DNA of 64,000 bases from Bacteroidota bacterium (GTDB lineage Bacteria > Bacteroidota > Bacteroidia > Cytophagales > Cyclobacteriaceae): the NCBI GenBank assembly GCA_024280115.1, contig JAJRQT010000045.1, forward strand, positions 1-64,000. The letters are read 5' to 3'. The translations under genes and the position numbers were made by a program. Under the pieces are notes generated by a model. It made no database searches. It had not been told where the DNA came from and saw only the letters and a list, made by a program, of their open reading frames with translations. This document shows, piece after piece, positions 51,763 to 60,941 of this stretch (its first letter is position 1; each line of letters opens with the position of its first letter).

Positions 51763-53001
51763 ATGAAGAAATCATTGAAACAAAGGGTCATAATTGGTCT
51801 TAGTTTGGTCGGTCCAGGACTTTTCCTAATAGGATACAACATTGGTACCGGTAGCATCACCACGATGGCTAAAGCAGGCGCAAATTACGGAATGACTCTG
51901 TTTTGGGCTTTGATTCTTTCCTGTTTATTTACCTATATCCTCATGGTTGCTTATGGTAAATTAACACTTGTTACTGGGAAAACTGCTCTGAATAACATAA
52001 AGCGACAATTCTCCTGGGGAAAGTATTTGGCGATATACATCATGACGGCTGTTATTATTGGGGAATTACTGGCAGTGATGGGGGTGATGGGTATTGTGGT
52101 AGAATTATTGCAGGAGGGCATCAGATTAGCTTTTGGGATTGAAGGATTCAGTCCATGGATTATCACCGGCATTTTGGTTGTAATACTTTATTATTTGCTG
52201 TGGGATGGCCAGTACAAACGATTTGAAAAGATCCTCACATTTTTCGTGATCTTCATGGCCTTGTGCTTCATCGTTGTTTTCTTTATGGTGGACCCCGATT
52301 ATATTATGATAATCAAAGGAATGGTTCCAAGTATCCCCGATGAACCGGGAAGTTTTCGGCTTATAGCCGCTATGGCAGGAACAACCTGCTCGGCAGCAGT
52401 TTTTATAGTACGGAGTACCGTCGTAGCTGAAAAAGGGTGGAATGTCAATCATTTGAAGATAGAAAAAAGAGACGCTATGGTTTCTGCCTCAATGATGTTG
52501 TTTTTGAGCGGCATCATTATGGCTGTCGCTGCGGGTACATTGCATGTGATGGGGCTGTCGCTAACCAATACGATAGAACTGATTCATCTTTTTGAGCCAA
52601 TAGGAGGCAAAGCGGCAGCGCTTATTTTAATCATTGGAATTAGCGGTGCGGGTTTATCTACAATTTTCCCTATTATTCTAATCGCTCCATGGCTGATATG
52701 TGATTATACAGGAAAAGAGCGGAATATTCAAGCACCAATGTTTCGTTGGCTTGGATTAATTGGCATCTTGTTTGGTTTTGGATTTTTGATTATGGAAGAA
52801 AAACCGGTTGGACTAATGGTATTCTCACAGGCTTTCCAGGCCTGTATCTTGCCTGCGGTGGCGATTCCTGTCTATTTCATGTTAAAGGATTATAAGCTCA
52901 TGAAAAGTCATAAAATTAAAGTTGGATTTAAAATTGGTTTGATAGCCGTAATTTTGTTTTCATTTCTCACGACATATTTTGCTTTGGCAGATCTTTATTA
53001 G
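51763..53001 (+). CDS. NRAMP-like transporter lacking canonical metal ligands
   Basis: 412 residues with about 11 membrane segments. The fold is recognised from SLVGPGLFLIGYNIGTGS..AGANYGMTLFWAL in TM1-2 and the general layout. In true NRAMPs TM1 carries DPGN, whose Asp and Asn bind Mn2+ or Fe2+; at the matching positions, counted back from AGA, this protein has Gly and Ser. The TM6 MPH-type motif is also absent (AMAGTTCSAAVFIVRST). It may carry Mg2+, like the NRAMP-related Mg transporters, or something else, such as an organic substrate of the operon. It is the third gene after the SSS symporter and NagA-like enzyme. Confidence 0.75.
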   Translation: MKKSLKQRVIIGLSLVGPGLFLIGYNIGTGSITTMAKAGANYGMTLFWALILSCLFTYILMVAYGKLTLVTGKTALNNIKRQFSWGKYLAIYIMTAVIIGELLAVMGVMGIVVELLQEGIRLAFGIEGFSPWIITGILVVILYYLLWDGQYKRFEKILTFFVIFMALCFIVVFFMVDPDYIMIIKGMVPSIPDEPGSFRLIAAMAGTTCSAAVFIVRSTVVAEKGWNVNHLKIEKRDAMVSASMMLFLSGIIMAVAAGTLHVMGLSLTNTIELIHLFEPIGGKAAALILIIGISGAGLSTIFPIILIAPWLICDYTGKERNIQAPMFRWLGLIGILFGFGFLIMEEKPVGLMVFSQAFQACILPAVAIPVYFMLKDYKLMKSHKIKVGFKIGLIAVILFSFLTTYFALADLY

Positions 53002-53033
53002 TGTACTGTCATCATGCGTATTGGCAAAGCTTT

Positions 53034-53414
53034 TTAGAGAATCTCAGAATTTTCAGGTGTGTCCTTGAGCTTATAATTATTTTTAATGTAGAAATTATAA
53101 AAACCACCCTTGGAATTTGCATTTTTCAACAATGACCATATTGTAGCAGGAACATCCTGGTGTATTGATACTTTTTTACTAGATTTTACAATCAGGTATC
53201 CGAATTTTTCATTAACAGGGTAATAATGAGCACTTATCATCCAACTGGATTTATTCGGCACAAGTGTTTCGCTCATTTCGGAAAACGAATTTTCAATAAA
53301 AGCTATTATCTCTTTTTCGGTTTTCCAATTCGCCATTAGAGAACAACTGTCTTCCTGAGCTTTCAAATACATGCCTATAAAGATGAGAACAATAAAGAGT
53401 GCGAACTTTTTCAT
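53034..53414 (-). CDS. Secreted KTSC-domain-like protein
   Basis: 126 residues with a signal peptide (KKFALFIVLIFIGMYLKA, cleavage near residue 20). The C-terminal 60 residues (GYLIVKSSKKVSIHQDVPATI and LKNANSKGGFYNFYIKNNYKL) recall the KTSC domain, named after its lysine-tRNA-synthetase-associated members, which has VP..L..A.SKG.Y.N..I...Y. Function is unknown. It converges with the NRAMP-like gene and stands alone. Confidence 0.55.
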   Translation of the reverse strand: MKKFALFIVLIFIGMYLKAQEDSCSLMANWKTEKEIIAFIENSFSEMSETLVPNKSSWMISAHYYPVNEKFGYLIVKSSKKVSIHQDVPATIWSLLKNANSKGGFYNFYIKNNYKLKDTPENSEIL

Positions 53415-53841
53415 AACAATAAAATTATATTTAATATCAATATATTCATATTATATGAAAATGGTAACCTGTGGATATTAACTTAATTGAAATTATTAAT
53501 GCAGATAAGAATAACTGTGAATTAGAAAGGATTTGGCATCTGATCTCGGTATATCCCGAAATGCAGTTAAAGATCAAATGGTTAAAACATCCAAATTTAA
53601 TAAGACTTATTTTAAGAAACACGCTGAAATAAAGGTGTAAAATTGAGTTGTTTTTTTTAGATTTCAGTCTGCTAAGCATTAAGTCAGTTTAATCATGCAA
53701 AGATAATCTTCGATTCTTCATCAAATTAAAAAGTCATGGCAGAACGAAATGAGAATTGCGAAGACCTCGATAGGGGTCATAAAATAATGTTCTACAGGCA
53801 TAATGAATAAATAATTAGTAATTGAATTAACATATTGTAAA
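53415..53841. other. Intergenic region before the second sulfatase
   Basis: 427 bp of A/T-rich DNA. The only item of note is the 53-codon frame listed separately (53471-53632). No repeat or terminator was seen. Confidence 0.4.
53471..53632 (+). CDS. Doubtful small ORF, 53 residues, GTG start
   Basis: A frame from GTG at 53471 to TAA at 53630-53632. The product would be a helical, charged peptide with a mildly repetitive leucine/isoleucine pattern (LIEIINADKN, LERIWHLISV). No ribosome-binding site or homologue is known, and in A/T-rich DNA a frame of this length can occur by chance. It may be a remnant of a larger gene. Confidence 0.2.
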   Translation: MDINLIEIINADKNNCELERIWHLISVYPEMQLKIKWLKHPNLIRLILRNTLK

Positions 53842-55257
53842 ATGAAAATACTATTCCTTTTATCACCAGAAAAACCCTACAGGATATTTCAATTATTGAT
53901 TTTACGCATGCTGCAATTCAGCCTAGTACTTTTAATTATTTCTTGTAATCCGAAAGGAGATATTGAAAATGATACTAACCTGCCCAATATGATAGTGATT
54001 ATTGCTGATGATCTGGGGTGGAATGATGTTGGTTATCACGGTTCAGAGATCCATACACCAGTGATAGATAGAATGGCTCAGGATGGATTTGAACTTGACA
54101 GGTTCTACGTTCACTCAGTTTGCTCTCCGACACGTGCTGCATTGCTTACAGGCAGACCACCGAGCAGGTATGGAATATTGAGTCCTCTCGGAGATGAAAA
54201 GGTTTTGCCAGACGGAACTTTAACTATCGCTGAATTATTGAGGCAAAAAGGTTATGATACAGCGATTTCTGGTAAATGGCATCTCGGTACCGTATTGGAT
54301 GCCAGGCCAATGAATTATGGATTCAATAGCTCCTATGGATATTTACGGGGGCAAATTGATCCTTATACTCATTTATATAAAAATGGAAATAAAACCTGGC
54401 ACCGAAATGATAAACTTGTCGATGAGGTCGGGCATGCTACGGATTTGATTACCGATGAGGCCATCCGATTTATAGAAAAACCACGGGAAAAGGGCAGCCC
54501 ATTTTTCCTGTATGTTGCTTATAGTGTTCCACACTATCCTTTGGAGGAGCCAGCGAAATGGGTGAATGAATACGAGGAATCAATAGAAAATGAATCACGT
54601 CGCCTTTTTGCAGCGTCAGTAACGCATATGGATTATTCTATTGGCCTGATCTTGTCGTCTCTTGAAAAATCAGGCATTGAAGAAAATACGATTGTACTGT
54701 TTATTAGTGATAATGGAGGACAAGAAAGCTGGCATTCCAAAACTCAATATAATGGAAAGTTTAAAGGAAATGATGTGCTGGGGGATAACAGGCCCCTTCG
54801 AGATTGGAAAACATCTCTTTATGACGGCGCACTTCGGGTGCCGGCAATATTGAACTGGAAAGGAAAATTATCTGGTCATAAAACAATATCTGAAGCGATA
54901 AATGTAACAGACTTATATCCCACACTCGCATATCTCGCAGGAGCTGATATTTCTGAAGAATTAAATATTGAAGGTATAAATTTCTGGTCATCGCTCAATG
55001 GAGAATCTTTGCCAACGGACAGGGTAATGTATTGGAGAATGAATAACGGCATGGCAATTAAAAGAGGTGACTGGAAATTAATTCATTATGGAAAAACGCC
55101 AGACAAGGGAACAGACGAATTATACAATATTTCTCAGGATCCAAATGAGATTGAAAATATAGCTGCAGAAAATGAAGATATTCTTTTAAGACTTCGAAAA
55201 GAGTTAAAACAACAGTATTCACTTGACAATCCGGTTCTGGCAAAGGAGATTCAGTAG
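53842..55257 (+). CDS. Sulfatase (S1 family), arylsulfatase B-like
   Basis: 471 residues. The N-terminus has a hydrophobic stretch ending in the lipobox LIISC (about residue 34), so it is a lipoprotein; a start at 53908 would shorten it but remove the basic part. The formylglycine motif is VCSPTRAALLTGRPPSR (C-x-P-T-R). Other segments: MIVIIADDLGWNDVGYHG, AISGKWHLG, VPHYPLEEPA and LFISDNGGQESWHSKTQ. It is only distantly similar to the other sulfatase, so a different sulfate position or sugar is likely. No glycosidase is next to it. Confidence 0.93.
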   Translation: MKILFLLSPEKPYRIFQLLILRMLQFSLVLLIISCNPKGDIENDTNLPNMIVIIADDLGWNDVGYHGSEIHTPVIDRMAQDGFELDRFYVHSVCSPTRAALLTGRPPSRYGILSPLGDEKVLPDGTLTIAELLRQKGYDTAISGKWHLGTVLDARPMNYGFNSSYGYLRGQIDPYTHLYKNGNKTWHRNDKLVDEVGHATDLITDEAIRFIEKPREKGSPFFLYVAYSVPHYPLEEPAKWVNEYEESIENESRRLFAASVTHMDYSIGLILSSLEKSGIEENTIVLFISDNGGQESWHSKTQYNGKFKGNDVLGDNRPLRDWKTSLYDGALRVPAILNWKGKLSGHKTISEAINVTDLYPTLAYLAGADISEELNIEGINFWSSLNGESLPTDRVMYWRMNNGMAIKRGDWKLIHYGKTPDKGTDELYNISQDPNEIENIAAENEDILLRLRKELKQQYSLDNPVLAKEIQ

Positions 55258-55362
55258 CTATCGCCAATAATGAAAACATATTAGCTTCATTGAAACCTGA
55301 ATGGCGCTTTATTTGTTAATAATCTTAAGCTACAAATTTTGTGATGAAACCGGATTATAGTA

Positions 55363-56817
55363 ATGACACAATCGCAATTAATATACGTCATCATCCTATC
55401 AGCCTACTATGCTGTGGTAATAGTATTTTCTTTCAGGATATTACTCGAAAATAAAAATCCCCTTAAAACTCAATCATATTTGTTGTTGATGCTACTTTTT
55501 CCGGTTGTCGGGATGATGATTTACCTATTCTTTGGGATCAATTTCAGGAAGAAAAAGCTTTTTTCACGGAAAGGGTTTATTGAGCAAAAGATCATTCATG
55601 ACTGGATGAGTAACTATGAACATTTACTCATGCAGAGAGCAGATGATGTCCGGGAGTATTTAGATGAAAAGGCCAAATTACCATATCTTTTTTGGCGGAA
55701 TAACTTTTCGGCGCTGACAAGTAATAATTCTGTGACGATCCTGAATAATGGAGAAATTAAATTTCCGATGCTGCTTAAAAAACTGAATGAAGCTTCCCGT
55801 CATATTCATATTGAATACTATATTTTCGAGGAAGGGAAAATAGGAAGTCAGATACTTGATGTGTTGTGTGAGAAAGCAAAGTCAGGCGTCGAAGTCAGGT
55901 TGGTCGTCGATGCCATTGGTAGTAGTAAATTCAGACAGAAAACTATGAAGAGATTGAGGACCAGCGGGGTTCAATTTTATGAATACAATCCAGTAATATT
56001 TACTTTTCTTGCCAACAGGGTAAATTACCGTGATCACAGAAAAATTGTGATTATTGATGGAAAAACGGGTTTTGTCGGCGGACTTAATGTAGGAGATAAA
56101 TACATTAATTACCCCGGAACAACAAATTATTGGCGGGATACGCATTGTATGATTGAAGGTGAAGCGGTCTATTCTCTTCAGGTATTGTTTATTCTCAACT
56201 GGTATTTTGTGAGTAAAATATTACTAAAGCCAGAGCGAAGATATTTCCCGGGAATTTCGCAAAAAGAGGATGTCATTACATCTATCATCAGCAGCGACCC
56301 CGATTCTGACAATCCAAACTTGATGGAGGCATATTTCAGCATGATAAATTCAGCAAAAGATGAAATCCTCATAAGTACACCCTACTTTATCCCAAATGAA
56401 AGTATTATGACTGCTTTGGCAACTAGTGCTAAAGGAGGGGTTAAAGTTAAGATACTAGTGCCGGCTGAGGCTGATTCTGTTTTTGTTCATGCCGCAAGCA
56501 TGACCTACATGGGAATACTGCTTCGAAACGATATCGAGGTCTATATGTATAAAAAAGGGATGGTGCATTCTAAGGTCATGATCATTGATGAGGAATTATC
56601 AACTATTGGTACAGCGAACATGGATTACAGGAGTTTTGATCATAATGCGGAGGTGAATGCCGTATTTTTTAATCAGGCTTTGGCCAAAGAGTTAAAAGCT
56701 CAATTTCAAATAGATTTGAATGATTCTGTGCGTTTAGACTATTTGTCATGGAAAAAAAGGCCTTTTAAAATTAGGATTATCGGTTCAATAGGACGCCTGG
56801 TTGCACCATTGCTATAG
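55363..56817 (+). CDS. cls: Cardiolipin synthase (phospholipase D-type)
   Basis: 484 residues. Two N-terminal membrane helices (about residues 5-25 and 35-58) are followed by two phospholipase D repeats with both HKD motifs: YRDHRKIVIIDGKTGFVGG and VHSKVMIIDEELSTIGTAN. It joins two phosphatidylglycerol molecules into cardiolipin in the inner membrane. Length and order match bacterial ClsA-type enzymes. It converges with the MMPL-type gene ending at 56918, with a small CCCGAA/TTCGGG hairpin (56903-56917) between them. Confidence 0.93.
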   Translation: MTQSQLIYVIILSAYYAVVIVFSFRILLENKNPLKTQSYLLLMLLFPVVGMMIYLFFGINFRKKKLFSRKGFIEQKIIHDWMSNYEHLLMQRADDVREYLDEKAKLPYLFWRNNFSALTSNNSVTILNNGEIKFPMLLKKLNEASRHIHIEYYIFEEGKIGSQILDVLCEKAKSGVEVRLVVDAIGSSKFRQKTMKRLRTSGVQFYEYNPVIFTFLANRVNYRDHRKIVIIDGKTGFVGGLNVGDKYINYPGTTNYWRDTHCMIEGEAVYSLQVLFILNWYFVSKILLKPERRYFPGISQKEDVITSIISSDPDSDNPNLMEAYFSMINSAKDEILISTPYFIPNESIMTALATSAKGGVKVKILVPAEADSVFVHAASMTYMGILLRNDIEVYMYKKGMVHSKVMIIDEELSTIGTANMDYRSFDHNAEVNAVFFNQALAKELKAQFQIDLNDSVRLDYLSWKKRPFKIRIIGSIGRLVAPLL

Positions 56818-56917
56818 TTAATATATTATACAATCGTGCTGCCAATTGTATTATTTTGCTTTCAAAGGCTTCTGAGGAGGTATTTAACCTCAATAATTAT
56901 CTCCCGAATTATTCGGG

Positions 56918-59365
56918 TTAATTCATATGACTTTTAACAAAAGGAAATTTGGACACCATTTTTCGTTGGATAGCAGGTCTGTCCTCCAGGACCAGATTTG
57001 GTAAATCTTGCACAATATTTTGTTCTTTATGGTCAGTAAGCGGAGTCAATGGTTTCATTACAAATAGATGGCGAAATGATTTTGTCAATAGTACTGGCAG
57101 CAACAATAAATCAGTTAATAAGGCTACTAAAAGAGATCCGCTGATTAAAATTCCTAGCGTAGAAATACTGGAAAAATCTGACAATGGGAATATCATAAAT
57201 CCGGAAAATAACACCACAGAAGTAAAAAGCATCGGTCGCCACATTTTAGAAATGGTTTCTTTAACAGCTTCATTGACATCTGTGAAGATTTTCTTTTTTA
57301 AACGATAACTATTTAGAAAATGAATTGTATCGTCTAACGCTATTCCATAAACAATCGTGAATATCAAGGAAGTTGTAACTTTCAGGGGGATCCCTGCAAC
57401 CCCCATAAACCCGGAAGCCAGTAGGAGAGGGATAACATTGGGAACAAGAGATATCGCTGCGAGTTTCCATGATTTTGTGAATAATCCGATAACTAATGTT
57501 GCCACTGCAATAGCAAGCAATATGCCTTTTATAAGGCTCCATGCTATATGATTATTGGCATTATCCATTAAATGAGCAGCGCCGGTTATTCTATAATTTA
57601 AGTATTGAGTGTTTTGATTTAAAAAGGTTTGCAGATTTTCATTTCTAACTTTAAAGATATTGCTGCCCACGTCTGCTGTTCTGCCGGTAATCCTGCCTGT
57701 CGATTTATCTTTTGTGACAACAGGGAGAAAGCGATCCCATATTTTTTGTTTATCTGCCAGTTTCATTACCCTTTCCAATTCCACCTGTGAATCGGGAATT
57801 CTGTAATATTTCTGACTTCCCCCATGGATGGCTTTATTTATACTTTTTATGAAGCTGAGTGGGCTGAACAGAAATCCCACTTTATAATCGTTTTTCAAAT
57901 AATTCTCAACTTTATCCATTTCCTGAAGCATCTTATAATCCAGAATTGTATTACCCGACTTAGCGTATATGCTCATTTCAAAAGGGCGGATTCCGGAAAA
58001 ATTTTGCTCAAAAAAATCAAGATCTTTTTTCAAATTGCAGGTTGGATCCAGATCATCTAGAAAGTGGTTGTTTATTTTCAGATTGAAAGTGAAGTAGCCA
58101 CCTGCCAGAATTGCAATTGCATAGGCGCCTAATATTAATTTAGGTCTGTTGAAAATCAGATTTACGAGTTTACCTTTATTCTTTTCACCCTTTACCGATG
58201 GTTTGTTAGCAGACGGCTTGATGTGCAATACCTTCATCGCTGTCGGAACAAATAAGAGATTGATAAAAAATGAAATCAGGATACCGGCTGCAGTAAAAAG
58301 CCCAAATCTTTGAATAGGTATTACAGGGATCATTACAAGCGAGGCAAAACCAATGGCCGTTGTGAATGCATTCAGAAAATTAGGCACGCCCGTTTCGATA
58401 ATAGAAATTCTGATGGCAGTATCCTTAGGAACTCCAACTTTATATTCATTTCTAAACCGGGTAATAAGATGTATACTACTGGAAGTACTGATAACAAATA
58501 TAAGTGTCGGAAGCAGGGTAAGCATAAGGTCTAACTGAATGCCCAGCCAGCCCATTATACCAAAAATCCACACGAGTGACAATAGCACAGCGCCCAGTGA
58601 AAGGGTTACATATCTCATACATTTAAAAATGATGAAGAGCGACCCAATGAAAAGAAAGCCTGCTAAAGCCGCAAAAAGGCCCATTTGACTCTTCATTCGA
58701 TTCACATAATAATGCTGTGTGCGAATTCTGCCCGCAATATGAAATTCATCAAATTCGTGAGAAGATAATACACCATTAATAGAAAGAAGGAGTTTGTCAT
58801 TTTCCTGCCTTGATAATTTCCCGTCTTTTTTAATAAGTAGCGAAACAGTTTGTTTATCGGAACCAAAAAATGAACCAGTGTATATGCCTGAGGCATAAAC
58901 CTTTTTGCTGTCGGAATTATATTTATTCGGTTTGTCCACATGTATGAGCGGTATCCGGATAATTCCCATTGGACCTTTAATGGCTTCATTTAGGTTGGTT
59001 GGTGAAAATACTTTTTTAATTCCTGGCAAATTCTTTAATTCATTGCTGATTTCATCTAATTGCCCGAGAAATTTTTTTTGAAATACACCTTCCTTATTCC
59101 TTATCCCCACCAATACAAAATCATTCTCGTTTTCAAAAGTATCCCTGTATTTGTAATAATAACCTACTTCAGGATCTTTCGAAGAAAAGAAGCTTTCAAT
59201 GTCGTAATTGAATTTTAACGATGGGATAAATGAAGCCCAAAAAATGGTGATTAGCAGAATAGTTGAAAAAATAATTGCAGGATGAACCTTGAATAATACT
59301 ACTTTAAGTGCCTTTCCAAATGGTTTTACTAGAATATTTTGAACTATGTGATATACTTTGTTCAT
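56918..59365 (-). CDS. MMPL/RND-superfamily membrane transporter
   Basis: 815 residues in two similar halves, each with a membrane helix, a large periplasmic domain and five more helices, as in MMPL/hydrophobe RND proteins. Helix-rich segments include LMLTLLPTLIFVISTSSSIHLITRFRNEY in TM4-5 of the first half and TSLIFTIVYGIALDDTIHFLNSYR in the second, which carries the conserved Gly-x-x-x-Asp-Asp motif for proton coupling. Such proteins move lipids or hydrophobic compounds (hopanoids, lipoproteins, lipids). The thioredoxin-like gene lies 4 bp upstream, so the two are one operon. Confidence 0.88.
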   Translation of the reverse strand: MNKVYHIVQNILVKPFGKALKVVLFKVHPAIIFSTILLITIFWASFIPSLKFNYDIESFFSSKDPEVGYYYKYRDTFENENDFVLVGIRNKEGVFQKKFLGQLDEISNELKNLPGIKKVFSPTNLNEAIKGPMGIIRIPLIHVDKPNKYNSDSKKVYASGIYTGSFFGSDKQTVSLLIKKDGKLSRQENDKLLLSINGVLSSHEFDEFHIAGRIRTQHYYVNRMKSQMGLFAALAGFLFIGSLFIIFKCMRYVTLSLGAVLLSLVWIFGIMGWLGIQLDLMLTLLPTLIFVISTSSSIHLITRFRNEYKVGVPKDTAIRISIIETGVPNFLNAFTTAIGFASLVMIPVIPIQRFGLFTAAGILISFFINLLFVPTAMKVLHIKPSANKPSVKGEKNKGKLVNLIFNRPKLILGAYAIAILAGGYFTFNLKINNHFLDDLDPTCNLKKDLDFFEQNFSGIRPFEMSIYAKSGNTILDYKMLQEMDKVENYLKNDYKVGFLFSPLSFIKSINKAIHGGSQKYYRIPDSQVELERVMKLADKQKIWDRFLPVVTKDKSTGRITGRTADVGSNIFKVRNENLQTFLNQNTQYLNYRITGAAHLMDNANNHIAWSLIKGILLAIAVATLVIGLFTKSWKLAAISLVPNVIPLLLASGFMGVAGIPLKVTTSLIFTIVYGIALDDTIHFLNSYRLKKKIFTDVNEAVKETISKMWRPMLFTSVVLFSGFMIFPLSDFSSISTLGILISGSLLVALLTDLLLLPVLLTKSFRHLFVMKPLTPLTDHKEQNIVQDLPNLVLEDRPAIQRKMVSKFPFVKSHMN

Positions 59366-59369
59366 CAGA

Positions 59370-59807
59370 TTATTTCAATGCTTCTTTCCCAAATTTCACC
59401 AATTGATTGACATTTTGATAGCCAACGGCGGACATTTTAGGCATTCCGTTGTGATTGATGATAAATAAAGATGGATAAGCCTTGACCTCATATTTTTCAG
59501 ATAGGGCGATACCTTCTCCTTTTTCCATGTCTATTTTTAGATTGATAAAATTTTCGTTGTAAAACTCACCGACTTTAGCCGCAGGGAATACTTTATTTTG
59601 CATTAATTTACATGGGCCACACCAACTTGCATAGGCATCAAGAAAGATAAGTTTATCTTCTTTACGTGCAAGCTCGAGTGCTTCCTGCATCGATCCTTCA
59701 AAAAATTTTATTCCTTCATCTTTGTCTTCAGTTTTATTGGATTTTATTGTCGCTTTTATAAATAGAAATGCGACAATCAGTGTCGTAAACAGAATGATCA
59801 TTTTCAT
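59370..59807 (-). CDS. Thioredoxin-like (thioredoxin_7 type) periplasmic protein
   Basis: 145 residues with a signal/anchor at the N-terminus (MIILFTTLIVAFLFIKA). The active site is CGPC in FLDAYASWCGPCKLMQNKVF, with the cis-Pro in KAYPSLFIINHNG. It resembles periplasmic thiol reductants of the DsbD-partner type. It lies 4 bp before the MMPL-like gene, so it might keep thiols of that system reduced; this is inferred from position only. Confidence 0.9.
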   Translation of the reverse strand: MKMIILFTTLIVAFLFIKATIKSNKTEDKDEGIKFFEGSMQEALELARKEDKLIFLDAYASWCGPCKLMQNKVFPAAKVGEFYNENFINLKIDMEKGEGIALSEKYEVKAYPSLFIINHNGMPKMSAVGYQNVNQLVKFGKEALK

Positions 59808-59970
59808 TTTTTGTATTATTTTTTTGTTTAATTATTTATTGAACCTATTACTATGAGCAGTATTGAATTCATGAATTTCCACAAAATAATCAAAACAGTA
59901 TCATTTTATAGTGGTTACAATCACCTCTCAAAGAGTGGAATTCCAGAAATATTTATAAAACTTTCCAGGG

Positions 59971-60270
59971 CTATAATCCTTTTAAAAAAAGTATCTTCTC
60001 ATCGTCCTGGATTATTGATACAATTGAACAGTGTGACGGATAGGTAATACTATAATTTTTTTCAAGATTTATATTTTTCGAGTTTGCTTTGAACAGGTCC
60101 TCACATTCTACGTTTCCTTCCGGAGAATAGCGGGTTATTTTATATTGATTATCGTTTTCATTTTCTATTACGAACCAGGATCCTGCGCCTTCTCCGGAAA
60201 GCCATTTTGCTCTTGACGGTAGGTTGGCAGGTAGCTCGGGTGCAGGTAATACTTTAGGGAGGTTAACCAT
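59971..60270 (-). CDS. C-terminal part of a frameshifted DUF6695-like gene
   Basis: Reads on from the preceding gene in the -1 frame: LPSRAKWLSGEGAGSWFVI, YKITRYSPEGNVECEDLF and HCSIVSIIQDDEKILFL. In DUF6695 proteins, as remembered, a stretch like KAQWLSGIGAGAWFEI and a following ISPYGNVD block form the C-terminus of the same chain. Here they lie in another frame from the N-terminal part, so this is either the tail of a broken gene or a separate product from the ATG at 60270. See the frameshift finding. Confidence 0.55.
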   Translation of the reverse strand: MVNLPKVLPAPELPANLPSRAKWLSGEGAGSWFVIENENDNQYKITRYSPEGNVECEDLFKANSKNINLEKNYSITYPSHCSIVSIIQDDEKILFLKGL

Positions 60271-60941
60271 GATGATTTTATTAATTCCAATTTTTGTTTT
60301 GAAAGTATATTTACTTTTACGGCACAAGATTGATCTATTCTGACGATTTCTCCTCCGACAGCTTTCAAATTCCACATAGGAGTTGGGCTTATTGTAGGAG
60401 GAAATTGTAATTTAATTCTTTTCGAAAAAGCAGGTTTCCCTGCTTTTATGGCACTGTTCACAAATCGAGAGCAATTCGTTCCATTTGGCAACAAAGGGCC
60501 GTATTGTATATGTACTTTATCTTGTAATAGCTTTGTAAAATGCATGGCTTTGGCATAATTAATCCTTGTAACTGCACCAAATATTGCCCCTGTCCCATGT
60601 GTTGAAGGATTGTTATACAGCTCTGAAAGGATTTCTTTCAGATTGTGAATTTCTTTATTTCGCTCCGAAATCTTAGCTTTTGTTTTGATCTTAAGATCAT
60701 GATCGGTTTCTCCACTTCTTACCCTTCCATGGCCATGAGGTGCATGGTATCTGCCAAAATCGAAATAGTGACAGCTGCCTGTTGCATCATCTATCAGGAC
60801 TATGGCAGAGTGGCCGACCTTGTAATACCCATTGCGGTTAAATCCAAGGTAACTGAGTGGGGCATCATACCAGGCGCCTGCTTGTTTGCAGAGTGTTTCG
60901 GGCCATGCCAGCGCTATTGCAAATCCGTTATGCATATACAT
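60168..60941 (-). CDS. DUF6695-like protein, N-terminal part (frame broken)
   Basis: 257 residues as read. The N-terminal 190 match DUF6695-like proteins: GFAIALAWPET, YKVGHSAIVLIDDATGSCHYFDFGRYHAPHGHGRVRSGETD, NPSTHGTGAIFGAV and PNGTNCSRFVNSAIKAGKPAF. After about residue 225 the sequence turns unlike the family and ends, while the expected C-terminus continues in the -1 frame. One missing A in the A5 run at 60291-60295 would restore one open frame. Function unknown; the family is restricted to Bacteroidota as far as remembered. It overlaps the NRDE gene by 14 bp. Confidence 0.65.
   Translation of the reverse strand: MYMHNGFAIALAWPETLCKQAGAWYDAPLSYLGFNRNGYYKVGHSAIVLIDDATGSCHYFDFGRYHAPHGHGRVRSGETDHDLKIKTKAKISERNKEIHNLKEILSELYNNPSTHGTGAIFGAVTRINYAKAMHFTKLLQDKVHIQYGPLLPNGTNCSRFVNSAIKAGKPAFSKRIKLQFPPTISPTPMWNLKAVGGEIVRIDQSCAVKVNILSKQKLELIKSSWLTSLKYYLHPSYLPTYRQEQNGFPEKAQDPGS

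Noticed and set aside
56903-56917. Terminator between cardiolipin synthase and MMPL genes
   Set aside because: The CCCGAA/TTCGGG hairpin is perfect but only 6 bp long and has no T-tract on either strand.
59853-60047. Plus-strand ORF of 64 codons
   Set aside because: It lies antisense to the C-terminal part of the DUF6695-like gene and has no signal, domain or ribosome-binding site.
59971-60941. Programmed -1 ribosomal frameshift in the DUF6695-like gene
   Set aside because: No X-XXY-YYZ heptamer or downstream pseudoknot was seen, and loss of one A from a homopolymer is a simpler explanation.
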